Shown here in pieces: positions 1 to 6,657 of a stretch of 14,517 bases of DNA. Below the pieces are notes generated by a model. It did not search any database. It was not told the DNA's origin and saw only the letters and a program-made list of their open reading frames with translations. How positions within the stretch are numbered: the stretch's first letter is position 1; every line of letters begins with the position of its first letter. This DNA is from an uncultured Collinsella sp. (GTDB lineage: Bacteria > Actinomycetota > Coriobacteriia > Coriobacteriales > Coriobacteriaceae), in the NCBI GenBank assembly GCA_900544845.1, contig UQWV01000047.1, forward strand, positions 1 to 14,517, read 5' to 3'. The translations under genes and the position numbers were made by a program.

Positions 1-37
1 TTTTTTTGGGGGGCCCCCCCGGCCCGGCTTTGGTTGG

Positions 38-67
38 TTGCGTGCTCGCTACATAAAAGCTTATAAC
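38..67 (+). promoter_or_regulatory. Putative sigma70-type promoter for the first membrane protein gene
   Basis: TTGCGT at 38-43 and TATAAC at 62-67 are separated by 18 bases, and the -10 box matches TATAAT at five of six positions. Transcription would start near 74, directly ahead of the hairpin at 78-100 and about 125 bases before the ATG at 199. The sequence match is seen; activity is inferred. Confidence 0.45.
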
Positions 68-70
68 TAT

Positions 71-114
71 GTTTGTGTGCCGCCCATATGGGGGGGGCAC
101 GTTTTTGTATGGGG
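71..114 (+). repeat. Repeated hairpin, copy 1 (terminator- or attenuator-like)
   Basis: GTGCCGCCC at 78-86 can pair with GGGGGGCAC at 92-100 with one mismatch, and the stem is followed by GTTTTTGT. Copy 2 at 1010-1052 shares the flanks GTTTGTGTGCCGCCC and GGCACGTTTT. Copy 1 lies just after a putative promoter and before the gene at 199, so it could be a leader attenuator or a complete terminator for an upstream gene outside the window. Confidence 0.5.
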
Positions 115-198
115 ACTGGTTGGGACGGCACCGTTCATGGGTGGGGTACACTGGGTGGCGACTTTTAGTTTATCTACTACCTGATGGGGTGTTTTTGT

Positions 199-831
199 AT
201 GGGTAAGAAGTCTCGGGCTCGGGTTGCTGCGGCGGGAACTCGCAAGGATCCTGGTCGTCGGGTTGCCGAGGGTAAAAAGGCCGATCGTTCCGAGAAGGAC
301 AAGAAGGTCGGCGCGCATGCTCATCCTGAGTGGGCGCCTCACCTCAATACGGCTAGCGAGGATCTGACTGCTAAGTTGTTTACTCTGGTCGAGGTTATCT
401 TGGGCGTGGTGCCCGTGGTGGTCATTAGCTTGTTCTTTGCTTCGAAAGATGCTACGAGCGGGGATAAGCTCACCGATGTCTTTTCTCAGGACCCCTCGAT
501 GGTGGTTACGTTTATCTCTGCGTGCCTGCAGCCGTTTGTGGCGTACATGCTGTACATGATTTATCGCAAGTACTGCGAGGGCGATGCGGGCTTTGCCGCC
601 GGCAACCTGATCGGCCTCTTGTGCTCCGAGATTTTGCTGCTCAATATCCCCGGCGTCATCGGCATGGGTATTTTGTTGTGGCGCGTGTGGCGCAACGTTG
701 CCCCGCACTTTGAGAGCTGGCTGTTTGAGCGCCGCGCAATGGGCGTGCTGGTCGACATCGCGGGCTCGCTCGTGATTCTAGCCTTGGCGTTTTTGTGTGC
801 CACTACCGCTCGAGGTCTCGCGGGCATGTAG
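199..831 (+). CDS. Unrecognised multi-pass membrane protein, 210 aa
   Basis: I do not recognise this protein. Residues 1-45 are very rich in Lys, Arg and Ala and should stay in the cytoplasm. Hydrophobic segments follow at about 61-82, 101-122, 131-164 and 182-202, which suggests four membrane spans. A charged loop lies between the first two (around residues 83-100), and the short tail ends RGLAGM. The start at 199 (MGKKSRARV) is preferred over the in-frame ATG at 184 because a GGGG stretch lies about nine bases upstream and the extra residues MGCFC add nothing recognisable. No catalytic motif is visible. It stands alone, with a promoter-like sequence and hairpin upstream and 465 mostly non-coding bases downstream. 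Third-position G/C increases after the first 60 codons, supporting real coding. Confidence 0.8.
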   Translation: MGKKSRARVAAAGTRKDPGRRVAEGKKADRSEKDKKVGAHAHPEWAPHLNTASEDLTAKLFTLVEVILGVVPVVVISLFFASKDATSGDKLTDVFSQDPSMVVTFISACLQPFVAYMLYMIYRKYCEGDAGFAAGNLIGLLCSEILLLNIPGVIGMGILLWRVWRNVAPHFESWLFERRAMGVLVDIAGSLVILALAFLCATTARGLAGM

Positions 832-886
832 TCTGTCCTCACCGACCACGGAGCGCAGGGCAACTGCCGGCCTTACCGCTCCGGGC

Positions 887-970
887 GTCAGACCCGCGGC
901 GCATCCCTTTCCCTCTCGCTCACGGCTTCGCAGAGTCGCGCGAGGCAAAGGCATACGCCGCGGGTCTGAC
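887..970. repeat. Long imperfect palindrome (33-base arms)
   Basis: The first 15 bases of the left arm (887-901) are a perfect reverse complement of 956-970, and pairing continues inward with four mismatches to give 33-base arms (887-919 and 938-970) around an 18-base loop. There is no T-run after it, so it does not look like an ordinary intrinsic terminator. It resembles REP-type or MITE-like intergenic palindromes, or a structured RNA. Copy number elsewhere cannot be judged from this window. Confidence 0.75.
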
Positions 971-1009
971 GGCGCGGGCTTGCCAGCGAGTTTTGCCTCA
1001 TAGATTGGT

Positions 1010-1052
1010 TTGTGTGCCGCCCCTTTTTGGAGCGGCACGTTTTGTGTGGGGT
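1010..1052 (+). terminator. Repeated hairpin, copy 2 (terminator-like)
   Basis: GTGCCGC and GCGGCAC form a perfect 7-bp stem around CCCTTTTTGGA, followed by GTTTTG. It shares its outer sequence with copy 1 at 71-114. It sits 180 bases after the first gene and about 245 bases before the next, so it could end transcription of the former. The T-run is short, so efficiency is uncertain. Confidence 0.5.
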
Positions 1053-1067
1053 CCCTGTCTACACAAT

Positions 1068-1200
1068 TTCCGTCAAGCTTTTGGTTAGGTTTTGGTTAGT
1101 TGGCGGGTTGACGGAAGGCCAAAAGATTGCTGGCGAAAAAAGCTCAGAGAAAGTGCTGGTAGGGGAGTTGTTGAGCTTTTCGACAGCTTTTGAGCAAAAG
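1068..1200. promoter_or_regulatory. Cluster of short inverted and tandem repeats upstream of the 1297 gene
   Basis: TTCCGTCAA (1068-1076) and TTGACGGAA (1108-1116) form a 9-bp inverted repeat. They enclose two copies of TTTTGGTTAG (1079-1088, 1090-1099) spaced 11 bases apart. CTTTTGG (1078-1084) pairs with CCAAAAG (1119-1125). AAAAGCTCA (1138-1146) pairs with TGAGCTTTT (1172-1180). CTTTTGAGCAAAAG (1187-1200) is a palindrome with a 2-base centre. TTGACG at 1108-1113 resembles a -35 box, but no good -10 follows at normal spacing. A binding array or structured leader is inferred. The remainder of the gap, to 1284, shows no gene. Confidence 0.4.
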
Positions 1201-1296
1201 AAACTTTGCAGCTATTGCCGGCGATTGCGTTGCCGTGGCCTTGGCAGTGCGGGATGCTGGGCGTAGGCGTCGAATGCTCCGATTGAGGAGGCCAGC

Positions 1297-1719
1297 ATGG
1301 ATCTGTTTCTTGAGACCCCGCAGCAACAAGCCGAGCGCATGTTGCGCCAGCAGCAACGGCTTATGGAGATGCAAATGCAAGGGGTAGCCGCCCAGCCCCC
1401 TGCGCAAAATGCCACGCCCGCGGTTTCGCCTGCGGGCGGATCGGCGCCAGAGAACTATTCCGTACAACAAGATTCATATGCGCAGGAGCTTGCGTTCGAC
1501 AAGCGCCGCACACGTCACCGCCGCGTGGGCCAGCGTCTGCGTACTCTGGCGATGATCGTGCTGATCCCGTTGGGGCTCGCGGCAATCTTTTTGGCCTCAT
1601 ATGCCCTCACGTGCATTCTCAACGGCGCCTCGCCCAATGAGGTGCTCCAGCATCTAGCGGCCCTGGGCCAGCGCCTAGGCGATGTCGTAACAACCGTTCG
1701 CGCCGGCTGGGAGAGTTAG
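1297..1719 (+). CDS. Unrecognised single-pass membrane protein, 140 aa
   Basis: The ATG follows GAGGAGG (1285-1291) at a spacing of five bases, so the start is well supported. The N-terminal 30 residues are Gln/Met-rich and probably helical (PQQQAERMLRQQQRLMEMQM). A Pro/Ala/Gln-rich disordered stretch runs to about residue 65, and a very basic patch (KRRTRHRRVGQR) leads into one hydrophobic span at about 83-108. A 30-residue tail follows (NEVLQHLAALGQRLGDVV). The basic patch before the span predicts a cytoplasmic N terminus by the positive-inside rule. No family is recognised and no catalytic residues stand out. It could be a small membrane-anchored adaptor, but that is a guess. The next gene module begins about 120 bases downstream. 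Confidence 0.82.
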   Translation: MDLFLETPQQQAERMLRQQQRLMEMQMQGVAAQPPAQNATPAVSPAGGSAPENYSVQQDSYAQELAFDKRRTRHRRVGQRLRTLAMIVLIPLGLAAIFLASYALTCILNGASPNEVLQHLAALGQRLGDVVTTVRAGWES

Positions 1720-1806
1720 CGTTTGTCACATTAGGACTTCTAGGGTGTAGGGATTATCGCCACGAGTAGAATTCTTGCAACCTGTGGGTCCTGTCGTGCA
1801 ACTGAA

Positions 1807-1833
1807 TAGTATTATTGAAGATGAATAATACTA
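1807..1833. promoter_or_regulatory. Perfect 10-bp inverted repeat, operator-like
   Basis: TAGTATTATT (1807-1816) and AATAATACTA (1824-1833) are exact reverse complements around a 7-base spacer. The site is AT-rich in GC-rich surroundings and ends nine bases before the ATG at 1843. TGCAAC occurs twice just upstream (1776-1781 and 1797-1802), 21 bases apart. Position and symmetry fit autoregulation by the HTH protein encoded downstream, which is inference. Confidence 0.55.
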
Positions 1834-1842
1834 GAAAATGCC

Positions 1843-1956
1843 ATGTTAAGGTACTTAACGCCATCCTTGGAGGACTTGGCGTCGTCGCCTTCGGAGCGAA
1901 GCTATCAAGAGATGGTCTGGGCATACAGGCAATACAAAAAGGAGGTGCTCGGTTGA
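1843..1956 (+). CDS. Small ORF (37 aa) translationally coupled to the HTH gene
   Basis: The frame ATG at 1843 to TGA at 1954-1956 reads MLRYLTPSLEDLASSPSERS, then YQEMVWAYRQYKKEVLG. It has protein-like character: an acidic N-terminal half, a basic aromatic helix at the end, and no rare-codon pile-up. Its stop overlaps the next gene's TTG start (1953-1955) as TTGA, and its own 3' end carries that gene's AAGGAGGT ribosome site, a classic coupling arrangement. The weak point is its own initiation: no good Shine-Dalgarno precedes 1843. The alternative is one longer gene starting in the HTH frame at 1815 or 1821, but that N-terminal stretch looks less natural. The size and pairing recall small partner proteins of toxin-antitoxin or regulator modules; no function can be assigned. 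Confidence 0.6.
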   Translation: MLRYLTPSLEDLASSPSERSYQEMVWAYRQYKKEVLG

Positions 1957-2516
1957 ATTTGACCTTTGAGGGATTCTTAAAAGGCTATTGCCGAGAGCTA
2001 TCCGGACAGCAGTCGCTGAGTTTTAGAAAACTGGTTGAGCAGGCGACGACGGTTGCGCCGCGCGTGGCGGAGCCTCTGTTTTTGCTCGCTTTGGTGCAAG
2101 GAAAAGCCGAATACGTTCTGGGTTTATCCGAGGGTTCGTGGATGGAAGAGGGTTACCGAGGCGTTTTGTCCTTGTACGCCCAAACGGGTAGCCTGGCATC
2201 TCTATGCGCCGAGGACAAACTCCCTAATCGTTATGCCAACGTTTGGCGTGCGTATAGAGCGGTGAAGGAAAAGCCAGTGACGGACAGAAGAATCAACGCC
2301 CTGATGCGAAAAAGAACATTGGGAGCGCTAGTGGAATCGGGCGTAACGCGCTACGGTCTTTGCCGCGATTTGAATCTGAATAAGGGAAACGTGTACGCAT
2401 ACTTAGCCGGCGATGACTCAAAGGTGAGCAGGGAGACGGCGCGCCGCATTATGGAATATGCGGAGGAGAGGGGCACCCAAGAAGGGGCCGGGCGCCTGGT
2501 GCGTGTGGCGGGGTAA
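1953..2516 (+). CDS. Helix-turn-helix DNA-binding protein, 187 aa
   Basis: The TTG start at 1953 is chosen because AAGGAGGT (1939-1946) lies six bases upstream and the start overlaps the stop of the 37-aa ORF. The frame stays open back to 1815, which would add 46 residues. Residues 1-100 are helical with no recognised motif (NLTFEGFLKGYCREL, APRVAEPLFLLALVQGK). The C-terminal part, about 125-172, reads as an HTH: GVTRYGLCRDLNLNKGNVYAYL followed by KVSRETARRIMEYAEE, resembling Cro/C1-type or replication-regulator folds. It probably binds DNA, perhaps the palindrome at 1807-1833 to control its own operon. Third-position GC is lower than in rmuC or mfd next door, which suggests recent acquisition. 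It could be an antitoxin or a phage- or plasmid-type regulator. Confidence 0.8.
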   Translation: MNLTFEGFLKGYCRELSGQQSLSFRKLVEQATTVAPRVAEPLFLLALVQGKAEYVLGLSEGSWMEEGYRGVLSLYAQTGSLASLCAEDKLPNRYANVWRAYRAVKEKPVTDRRINALMRKRTLGALVESGVTRYGLCRDLNLNKGNVYAYLAGDDSKVSRETARRIMEYAEERGTQEGAGRLVRVAG

Positions 2517-2567
2517 GATTAATCGCGGTTTTGATTGATAATCGATTGGGTTTGTTGGGCGGAGTCT

Positions 2568-3923
2568 ATGTCTGCTATTGATATTGCGCTTGTTGTGATT
2601 GCCTTGGTAGCGGTGGGAGTTGCTGTGGTTTGCGCCCTGCAGCTTAAAGGCCTTCGTGCCGAGTTGCGAGAGCGTGGCGGCAACGACGCGGAGACGCTCG
2701 CGGCGCTCGAGCAGGCCAACAGCGCGCTCGATGCCCTCAACGTCGCGCTGGCAGAAACCCGCCGCACGGCAAATGCCATCGCGCAGCAGCAGACAACCGA
2801 TGCGGCCGTGGAGCAGCAGCGCTACCTGACCATTGCGCGCGAGTTCTCGCAGGCCGGCGACCGTATGGATGACCTGCGCCGTGAGACGGCTCAACAGCTT
2901 GGCGCCAACCGCGAGGGCATCGAGCACCGCCTGGACAAGGTGCGCGAGACGGTCGATGCCCAGCTGGGCGCCATCCGCAAGGATAACAACGTTCAGCTCG
3001 ACCAGATGCGCGCGACGGTGGACGAGAAGCTTTCCCGTACGCTCAACGACCGTCTGTCTGCGTCGTTTAAGCAGGTGAGCGACCAGCTCGAGGCCGTGTA
3101 CAAGGGCCTGGGCGATATGCAATCTATCGCCACCGGCGTGGGCGACCTTAAGCGCGTGCTGGGCAATGTGAAGGCGCGTGGCATTTTGGGCGAGGTGCAG
3201 CTGTGCGCGATTCTGGCGGACATCCTCACGTCCGACCAGTATCTGGAAAACGTGGCCACCAAGCCCGGCGCCTCGGAGCGCGTTGAGTTTGCCGTCAAGC
3301 TGCCGGTAGACGAGGGCGATCCCGTGCTGCTGCCGATTGACTCCAAATTCCCGGGCGACGCGTACGAGCATCTGCTCGACGCCCAGGAGTCGGGTGATGC
3401 CGAGGCTGTGGCCGCCGCGCGCAAGACGCTCGATGCCATGGTGAAGCGCGAGGCCAAGGACATCTGCGAAAAGTACCTGAGCGTGCCCGCGACGACCAAC
3501 TTTGGCATTCTGTTCGTGCCGTTTGAGGGCCTGTATGCCGAGGTCGTCAGTCGCCCCGGGCTTATCGAGACCCTGGGCCGCGACTATCACGTCAACGTTG
3601 CCGGCCCCAGCACCATGGCCGCCATCCTCAACAGCCTGCAGATGAGCTATCAGACGTTTAGGCTGCAAAAACGCACCGACGACGTGCTACGCGTGCTTTC
3701 CGCCGTCAAGGCTGAGCTGCCGCGCTATCAGGCGGCGCTGCGCCGCGCCCAGCAGCAGATCGAGACCGCGGGCAAGACGGTCGAGGGCATTATCACCACG
3801 CGCACCAACGTTATGGAGCGCAAGCTCAAGGATATCGACGCCCTGGAAGACGCGCGGGAGGCTGACGAGATTTTGGGCTTGGAGTCCGCAGGCTTACTTG
3901 CGGGCCAGGAAGACGAGGGCTAG
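2568..3923 (+). CDS. rmuC: RmuC family DNA recombination protein
   Basis: The protein has 451 residues and the standard RmuC plan: an N-terminal membrane anchor (about 5-25, ALVVIALVAVGVAVVCAL), a long coiled coil (about 28-180), then the conserved core. Core marks are KRVLGNVKARGILGEVQL (195-212, Glu209) and LLPIDSKFPGDAYEHLL (254-270, Asp258 and Lys260). These fit the PD-(D/E)XK-like nuclease fold assigned to the family. E. coli RmuC limits recombination at inverted repeats; its biochemical activity is not firmly established. The ATG at 2568 follows GGCGGAG at short spacing; the frame could open at TTG 2535, but MSAIDIALVV is the natural membrane-anchor start. GATAAT at 2537-2542 may be a -10 box. 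It starts 51 bases after the HTH gene. Confidence 0.95.
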   Translation: MSAIDIALVVIALVAVGVAVVCALQLKGLRAELRERGGNDAETLAALEQANSALDALNVALAETRRTANAIAQQQTTDAAVEQQRYLTIAREFSQAGDRMDDLRRETAQQLGANREGIEHRLDKVRETVDAQLGAIRKDNNVQLDQMRATVDEKLSRTLNDRLSASFKQVSDQLEAVYKGLGDMQSIATGVGDLKRVLGNVKARGILGEVQLCAILADILTSDQYLENVATKPGASERVEFAVKLPVDEGDPVLLPIDSKFPGDAYEHLLDAQESGDAEAVAAARKTLDAMVKREAKDICEKYLSVPATTNFGILFVPFEGLYAEVVSRPGLIETLGRDYHVNVAGPSTMAAILNSLQMSYQTFRLQKRTDDVLRVLSAVKAELPRYQAALRRAQQQIETAGKTVEGIITTRTNVMERKLKDIDALEDAREADEILGLESAGLLAGQEDEG

Positions 3924-3950
3924 CCGTGCCTGACGGCGGGGCGTCGGCGC

Positions 3951-3973
3951 AAGCGCGGGGCGCGGGCGCTTTT
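3951..3973 (+). terminator. Possible weak intrinsic terminator after rmuC
   Basis: AAGCGC (3951-3956) pairs with GCGCTT (3966-3971) around a 9-base GC-rich loop, and the stem runs into TTTT. It lies 28 bases after the rmuC stop. The T-run partly overlaps the stem, so strength is doubtful. Confidence 0.4.
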
Positions 3974-4048
3974 CGCATCGTGCTTGCCTGAAGTGCACTT
4001 TAGTGTGCAACAATGGCGTTTCGCCCCATCAGACGCGAAAGGAAGTCC

Positions 4049-5851
4049 ATGTCTCAGAGAAGCACCAGTCCGCTCAAGCGCTCAACCGTGCGCCGCACGC
4101 TGCAGCGTTTTTGGGACGTCACGCGCACACAGCCGTTGATCGTCTTTCTCTCGGTGCTCTCGTCGGCGGGCTATATCTTTTTGCTTACGTTTGCCAACAC
4201 TTACGTGATGGCCCTTATCGTCGACCGCGTCCAGGCCGGCCCCGTGGCGGGCGACCAGGTGTTTGAGGTCTTTGGTCCCTACATTCTGGCGCTCGTGCTC
4301 GTTAACCTAGTGGGCCAAATCCTCTCCAAGCTACAGGACTACACCGTCTACAAGCTCGAGATTGCGGGCAACTATCACTTGGCGCGCCTGTGCTTTGACA
4401 CGCTCTCCAATCAATCCATGACATTCCACACCAGCCGCTTTGGCGGATCGCTTGTGAGCCAGACAAGCCGTTTTATGAGCGGCTACACGGGTCTGGTGGA
4501 CGTGACGGTGTATTCGCTCATCCCCACTATCACCTCGGTTGTCTGCACGGTGGCAGCGCTCGCCCCGGTGGTGCCGACGTTTACCGTGATCCTGGTGGGC
4601 ATCATGGTCGTCTACATCGCGTTTGTCTGGCTTATGTACAAGCGCATCATGCCGCTTTCGGCCGCGACGTCCGCCGCGCAGAACAAACTGTCGGGCGTGC
4701 TGTCCGATGCGGTCACGAACATCTTGGCCGTCAAGACCTGTGGGCGCGAGGACTTTGAGCGCGACCTGTTCGATGCTGCCGACCGCGCCGCGCGCGATGC
4801 CGAGACGGTATCGATGCACGCCATGATGCAACGCAACTTTACGACCTCGGGCCTTATCGTCATCACCATGGCCGTGGTGAGCGTGTTCGTCGCGGGCGGC
4901 AACGCGTGGTTTGGCATCTCCGCCGGCGCGCTCGTCATGATCTTTACCTATACGTACAACCTCACCATGCGTCTGAACTATGTGAGCTCCATGATGCAGC
5001 GCATCAATCGCGCGCTGGGCGATGCGGCCGAGATGACGCGCGTGCTGGACGAGCCGCGTCTGGTGGCAGACGACGCGAATGCCTCCGAGCTCCAGGTGCG
5101 CGAGGGCGCGATTGATTTTGAGCACTTGAGCTTTGCATACCGTGACGCCGCGGCGGGCGAGAGCGTGTTCGACGACCTGACGCTCCATGTGGCGGCGGGC
5201 CAGCGCGTGGGCCTGGTGGGCAAATCAGGCTCGGGCAAGACGACGCTCACCAAGCTGTTGCTGCGCCTGGACGACGTGCAGGGCGGCCGCGTGCTCGTGG
5301 ACGGCCAGGACGTCTCGCGCTGCACGCAGCAGAGCCTGCGTCGCCAGGTTGCCTACGTGCCGCAGGAGGCGCTGCTGTTCCACCGTTCCATTCGCGAGAA
5401 TATTGCCTACGGACGTCCCGACGCTACCGACGAGCAGATTCGCGAGGCTGCGCGTCTGGCCAACGCGACTGAGTTTATCGACCGCTTGCCCCATGGCATT
5501 GACACCATGGTGGGCGAGCGCGGCGTTAAGCTTTCGGGCGGCCAACGCCAGCGCGTGGCCATCGCCCGCGCTATCCTGACCGACGCGCCGATTCTGGTGC
5601 TCGACGAGGCGACCTCTGCCCTGGACAGTGAGTCCGAGGCGCTGGTGCAGGAGGCGCTCGAGAACCTGATGCGCGGCCGCACCTCCATTGTGGTGGCGCA
5701 CCGCCTGTCCACTGTGGCGGCGCTCGATCGCATCGTGGTGCTGGCGGACGGCGAGATTGTCGAGGACGGCACGCATGCGCAGCTTGTCGAGGCGGGCGGC
5801 GAATATGCAAGCCTGTGGAGCCGCCAGACCGGCGCATTTTTGGAGGCTTAA
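4049..5851 (+). CDS. ABC exporter, fused permease and ATPase
   Basis: This 600-residue protein is a half-transporter (type IV exporter, MsbA-like order) expected to work as a homodimer in the cytoplasmic membrane. Membrane spans occupy about residues 30-310. The nucleotide-binding domain is complete: Walker A GKSGSGKT (391-398), Q-loop VPQE (437-440), signature LSGGQ (495-499), Walker B ILVLDE (515-520) and H-loop His551. The ATG at 4049 is chosen because AAAGGA (4038-4043) lies five bases upstream; an in-frame ATG at 4013 would add 12 residues without a ribosome site. TTGCCT (3984) and AACAAT (4009) upstream are a poor promoter match with 19-base spacing, next to the palindrome AGTGCACT (3992-3999). 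The substrate cannot be told from sequence; lipids, peptides or drugs are all possible. It ends 63 bases before nth. Confidence 0.93.
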   Translation: MSQRSTSPLKRSTVRRTLQRFWDVTRTQPLIVFLSVLSSAGYIFLLTFANTYVMALIVDRVQAGPVAGDQVFEVFGPYILALVLVNLVGQILSKLQDYTVYKLEIAGNYHLARLCFDTLSNQSMTFHTSRFGGSLVSQTSRFMSGYTGLVDVTVYSLIPTITSVVCTVAALAPVVPTFTVILVGIMVVYIAFVWLMYKRIMPLSAATSAAQNKLSGVLSDAVTNILAVKTCGREDFERDLFDAADRAARDAETVSMHAMMQRNFTTSGLIVITMAVVSVFVAGGNAWFGISAGALVMIFTYTYNLTMRLNYVSSMMQRINRALGDAAEMTRVLDEPRLVADDANASELQVREGAIDFEHLSFAYRDAAAGESVFDDLTLHVAAGQRVGLVGKSGSGKTTLTKLLLRLDDVQGGRVLVDGQDVSRCTQQSLRRQVAYVPQEALLFHRSIRENIAYGRPDATDEQIREAARLANATEFIDRLPHGIDTMVGERGVKLSGGQRQRVAIARAILTDAPILVLDEATSALDSESEALVQEALENLMRGRTSIVVAHRLSTVAALDRIVVLADGEIVEDGTHAQLVEAGGEYASLWSRQTGAFLEA

Positions 5852-5914
5852 AGCCCCCGTACGTGGGACAATCGTTTCCGTGAAGTTATGTTTCTGCCGA
5901 GTCGAGGAGTCGTT

Positions 5915-6577
5915 ATGCCACGCGAGACCAATGCCGCCAAACGCGAGCGCGCCATCGAGGTGTGCGAGCGCCTTAACCGTCGCTATGGCCCGGTCGAGTG
6001 CTTCTTGGACCACGAGAATCCCTTTAGGCTGCTCATCGCGGTACTGCTCTCGGCTCAGACGACCGACGCGCAGGTCAACAAGGTGACGCCCCAACTGTTT
6101 GCCCAGTGGCCCACGCCCGAGGCCATGGCCGGGGCAAGTGTGACCGACGTGGCGGACACCATTAAGTCACTCGGCTTTTATAAGAGTAAGGCCAAGCATG
6201 CCGTGGAGGCCGCGCAGATGATCGTCGCCGATTACGGCGGCGAGGTGCCGGCAGACATGAAGGAACTCGTCAAGCTGCCGGGCGTGGGGCGCAAAACAGC
6301 GAACATCGTGCTCAACGTGGGGTACGGCATCGTGGAAGGTATCGCGGTGGATACGCACGTCAACCGCATCGCGCACCGCCTGATGCTGAGTCCCAAGACG
6401 CACGCCAAAGAGCCGCTCAAGACCGAGCAGGATCTGCTCAAGATCTTGCCGCACGAGTATTGGGAGTCGGTCAATCACCAGTGGATCACCTTTGGCCGCG
6501 AGATCTGCGACGCCCGCAAGCCTAAATGCGACGAATGCCCGCTGGCAGACCTTTGTCCCAGCGTACGGGTGGGCTAG
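5915..6577 (+). CDS. nth: Endonuclease III (DNA glycosylase/AP lyase)
   Basis: The 220-residue protein is of normal family length and removes oxidised pyrimidines, then cleaves the abasic site in base-excision repair. Visible marks are LLSAQTTD (44-51), the helix-hairpin-helix LPGVGRKTA (121-129) with catalytic Lys127, catalytic Asp146 in AVDTHVNR, and the iron-sulfur site C198-x6-C205-x2-C208-x5-C214. The start at 5915 follows GAGGAG (5904-5909) by five bases; an in-frame ATG at 5888 would add nine residues. GACAAT at 5867-5872 may be a -10 box. Most notable, the last 21 codons before the final Gly are repeated at 8131-8204 beyond the AAA ATPase with mostly synonymous changes. This suggests the 3' end of nth was a recombination junction. 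Confidence 0.96.
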   Translation: MPRETNAAKRERAIEVCERLNRRYGPVECFLDHENPFRLLIAVLLSAQTTDAQVNKVTPQLFAQWPTPEAMAGASVTDVADTIKSLGFYKSKAKHAVEAAQMIVADYGGEVPADMKELVKLPGVGRKTANIVLNVGYGIVEGIAVDTHVNRIAHRLMLSPKTHAKEPLKTEQDLLKILPHEYWESVNHQWITFGREICDARKPKCDECPLADLCPSVRVG

Positions 6578-6657
6578 GTTGCAAGGGCAGGGTGCTGCCG
6601 CTCTTGTGTATCTCCGGATGGCACAAATCGGGACGCGGTCGGTGACCACGGCGCTCG

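Noticed and set aside
1012..1266. 84-codon plus-strand frame before the 1297 gene
   Set aside because: It starts inside the repeated hairpin, has no ribosome site and runs through the repeat cluster; the peptide has no gene-like character.
2418..3668. 416-codon minus-strand frame over rmuC and the end of the HTH gene
   Set aside because: It is a shadow of the rmuC coding frame. The product is low-complexity and has no recognisable domain or ribosome site.
4331..5188. 285-codon minus-strand frame inside the ABC exporter
   Set aside because: It lies opposite the membrane and ATPase domains of a clear exporter, and the product is His/Arg-rich and unrecognisable.
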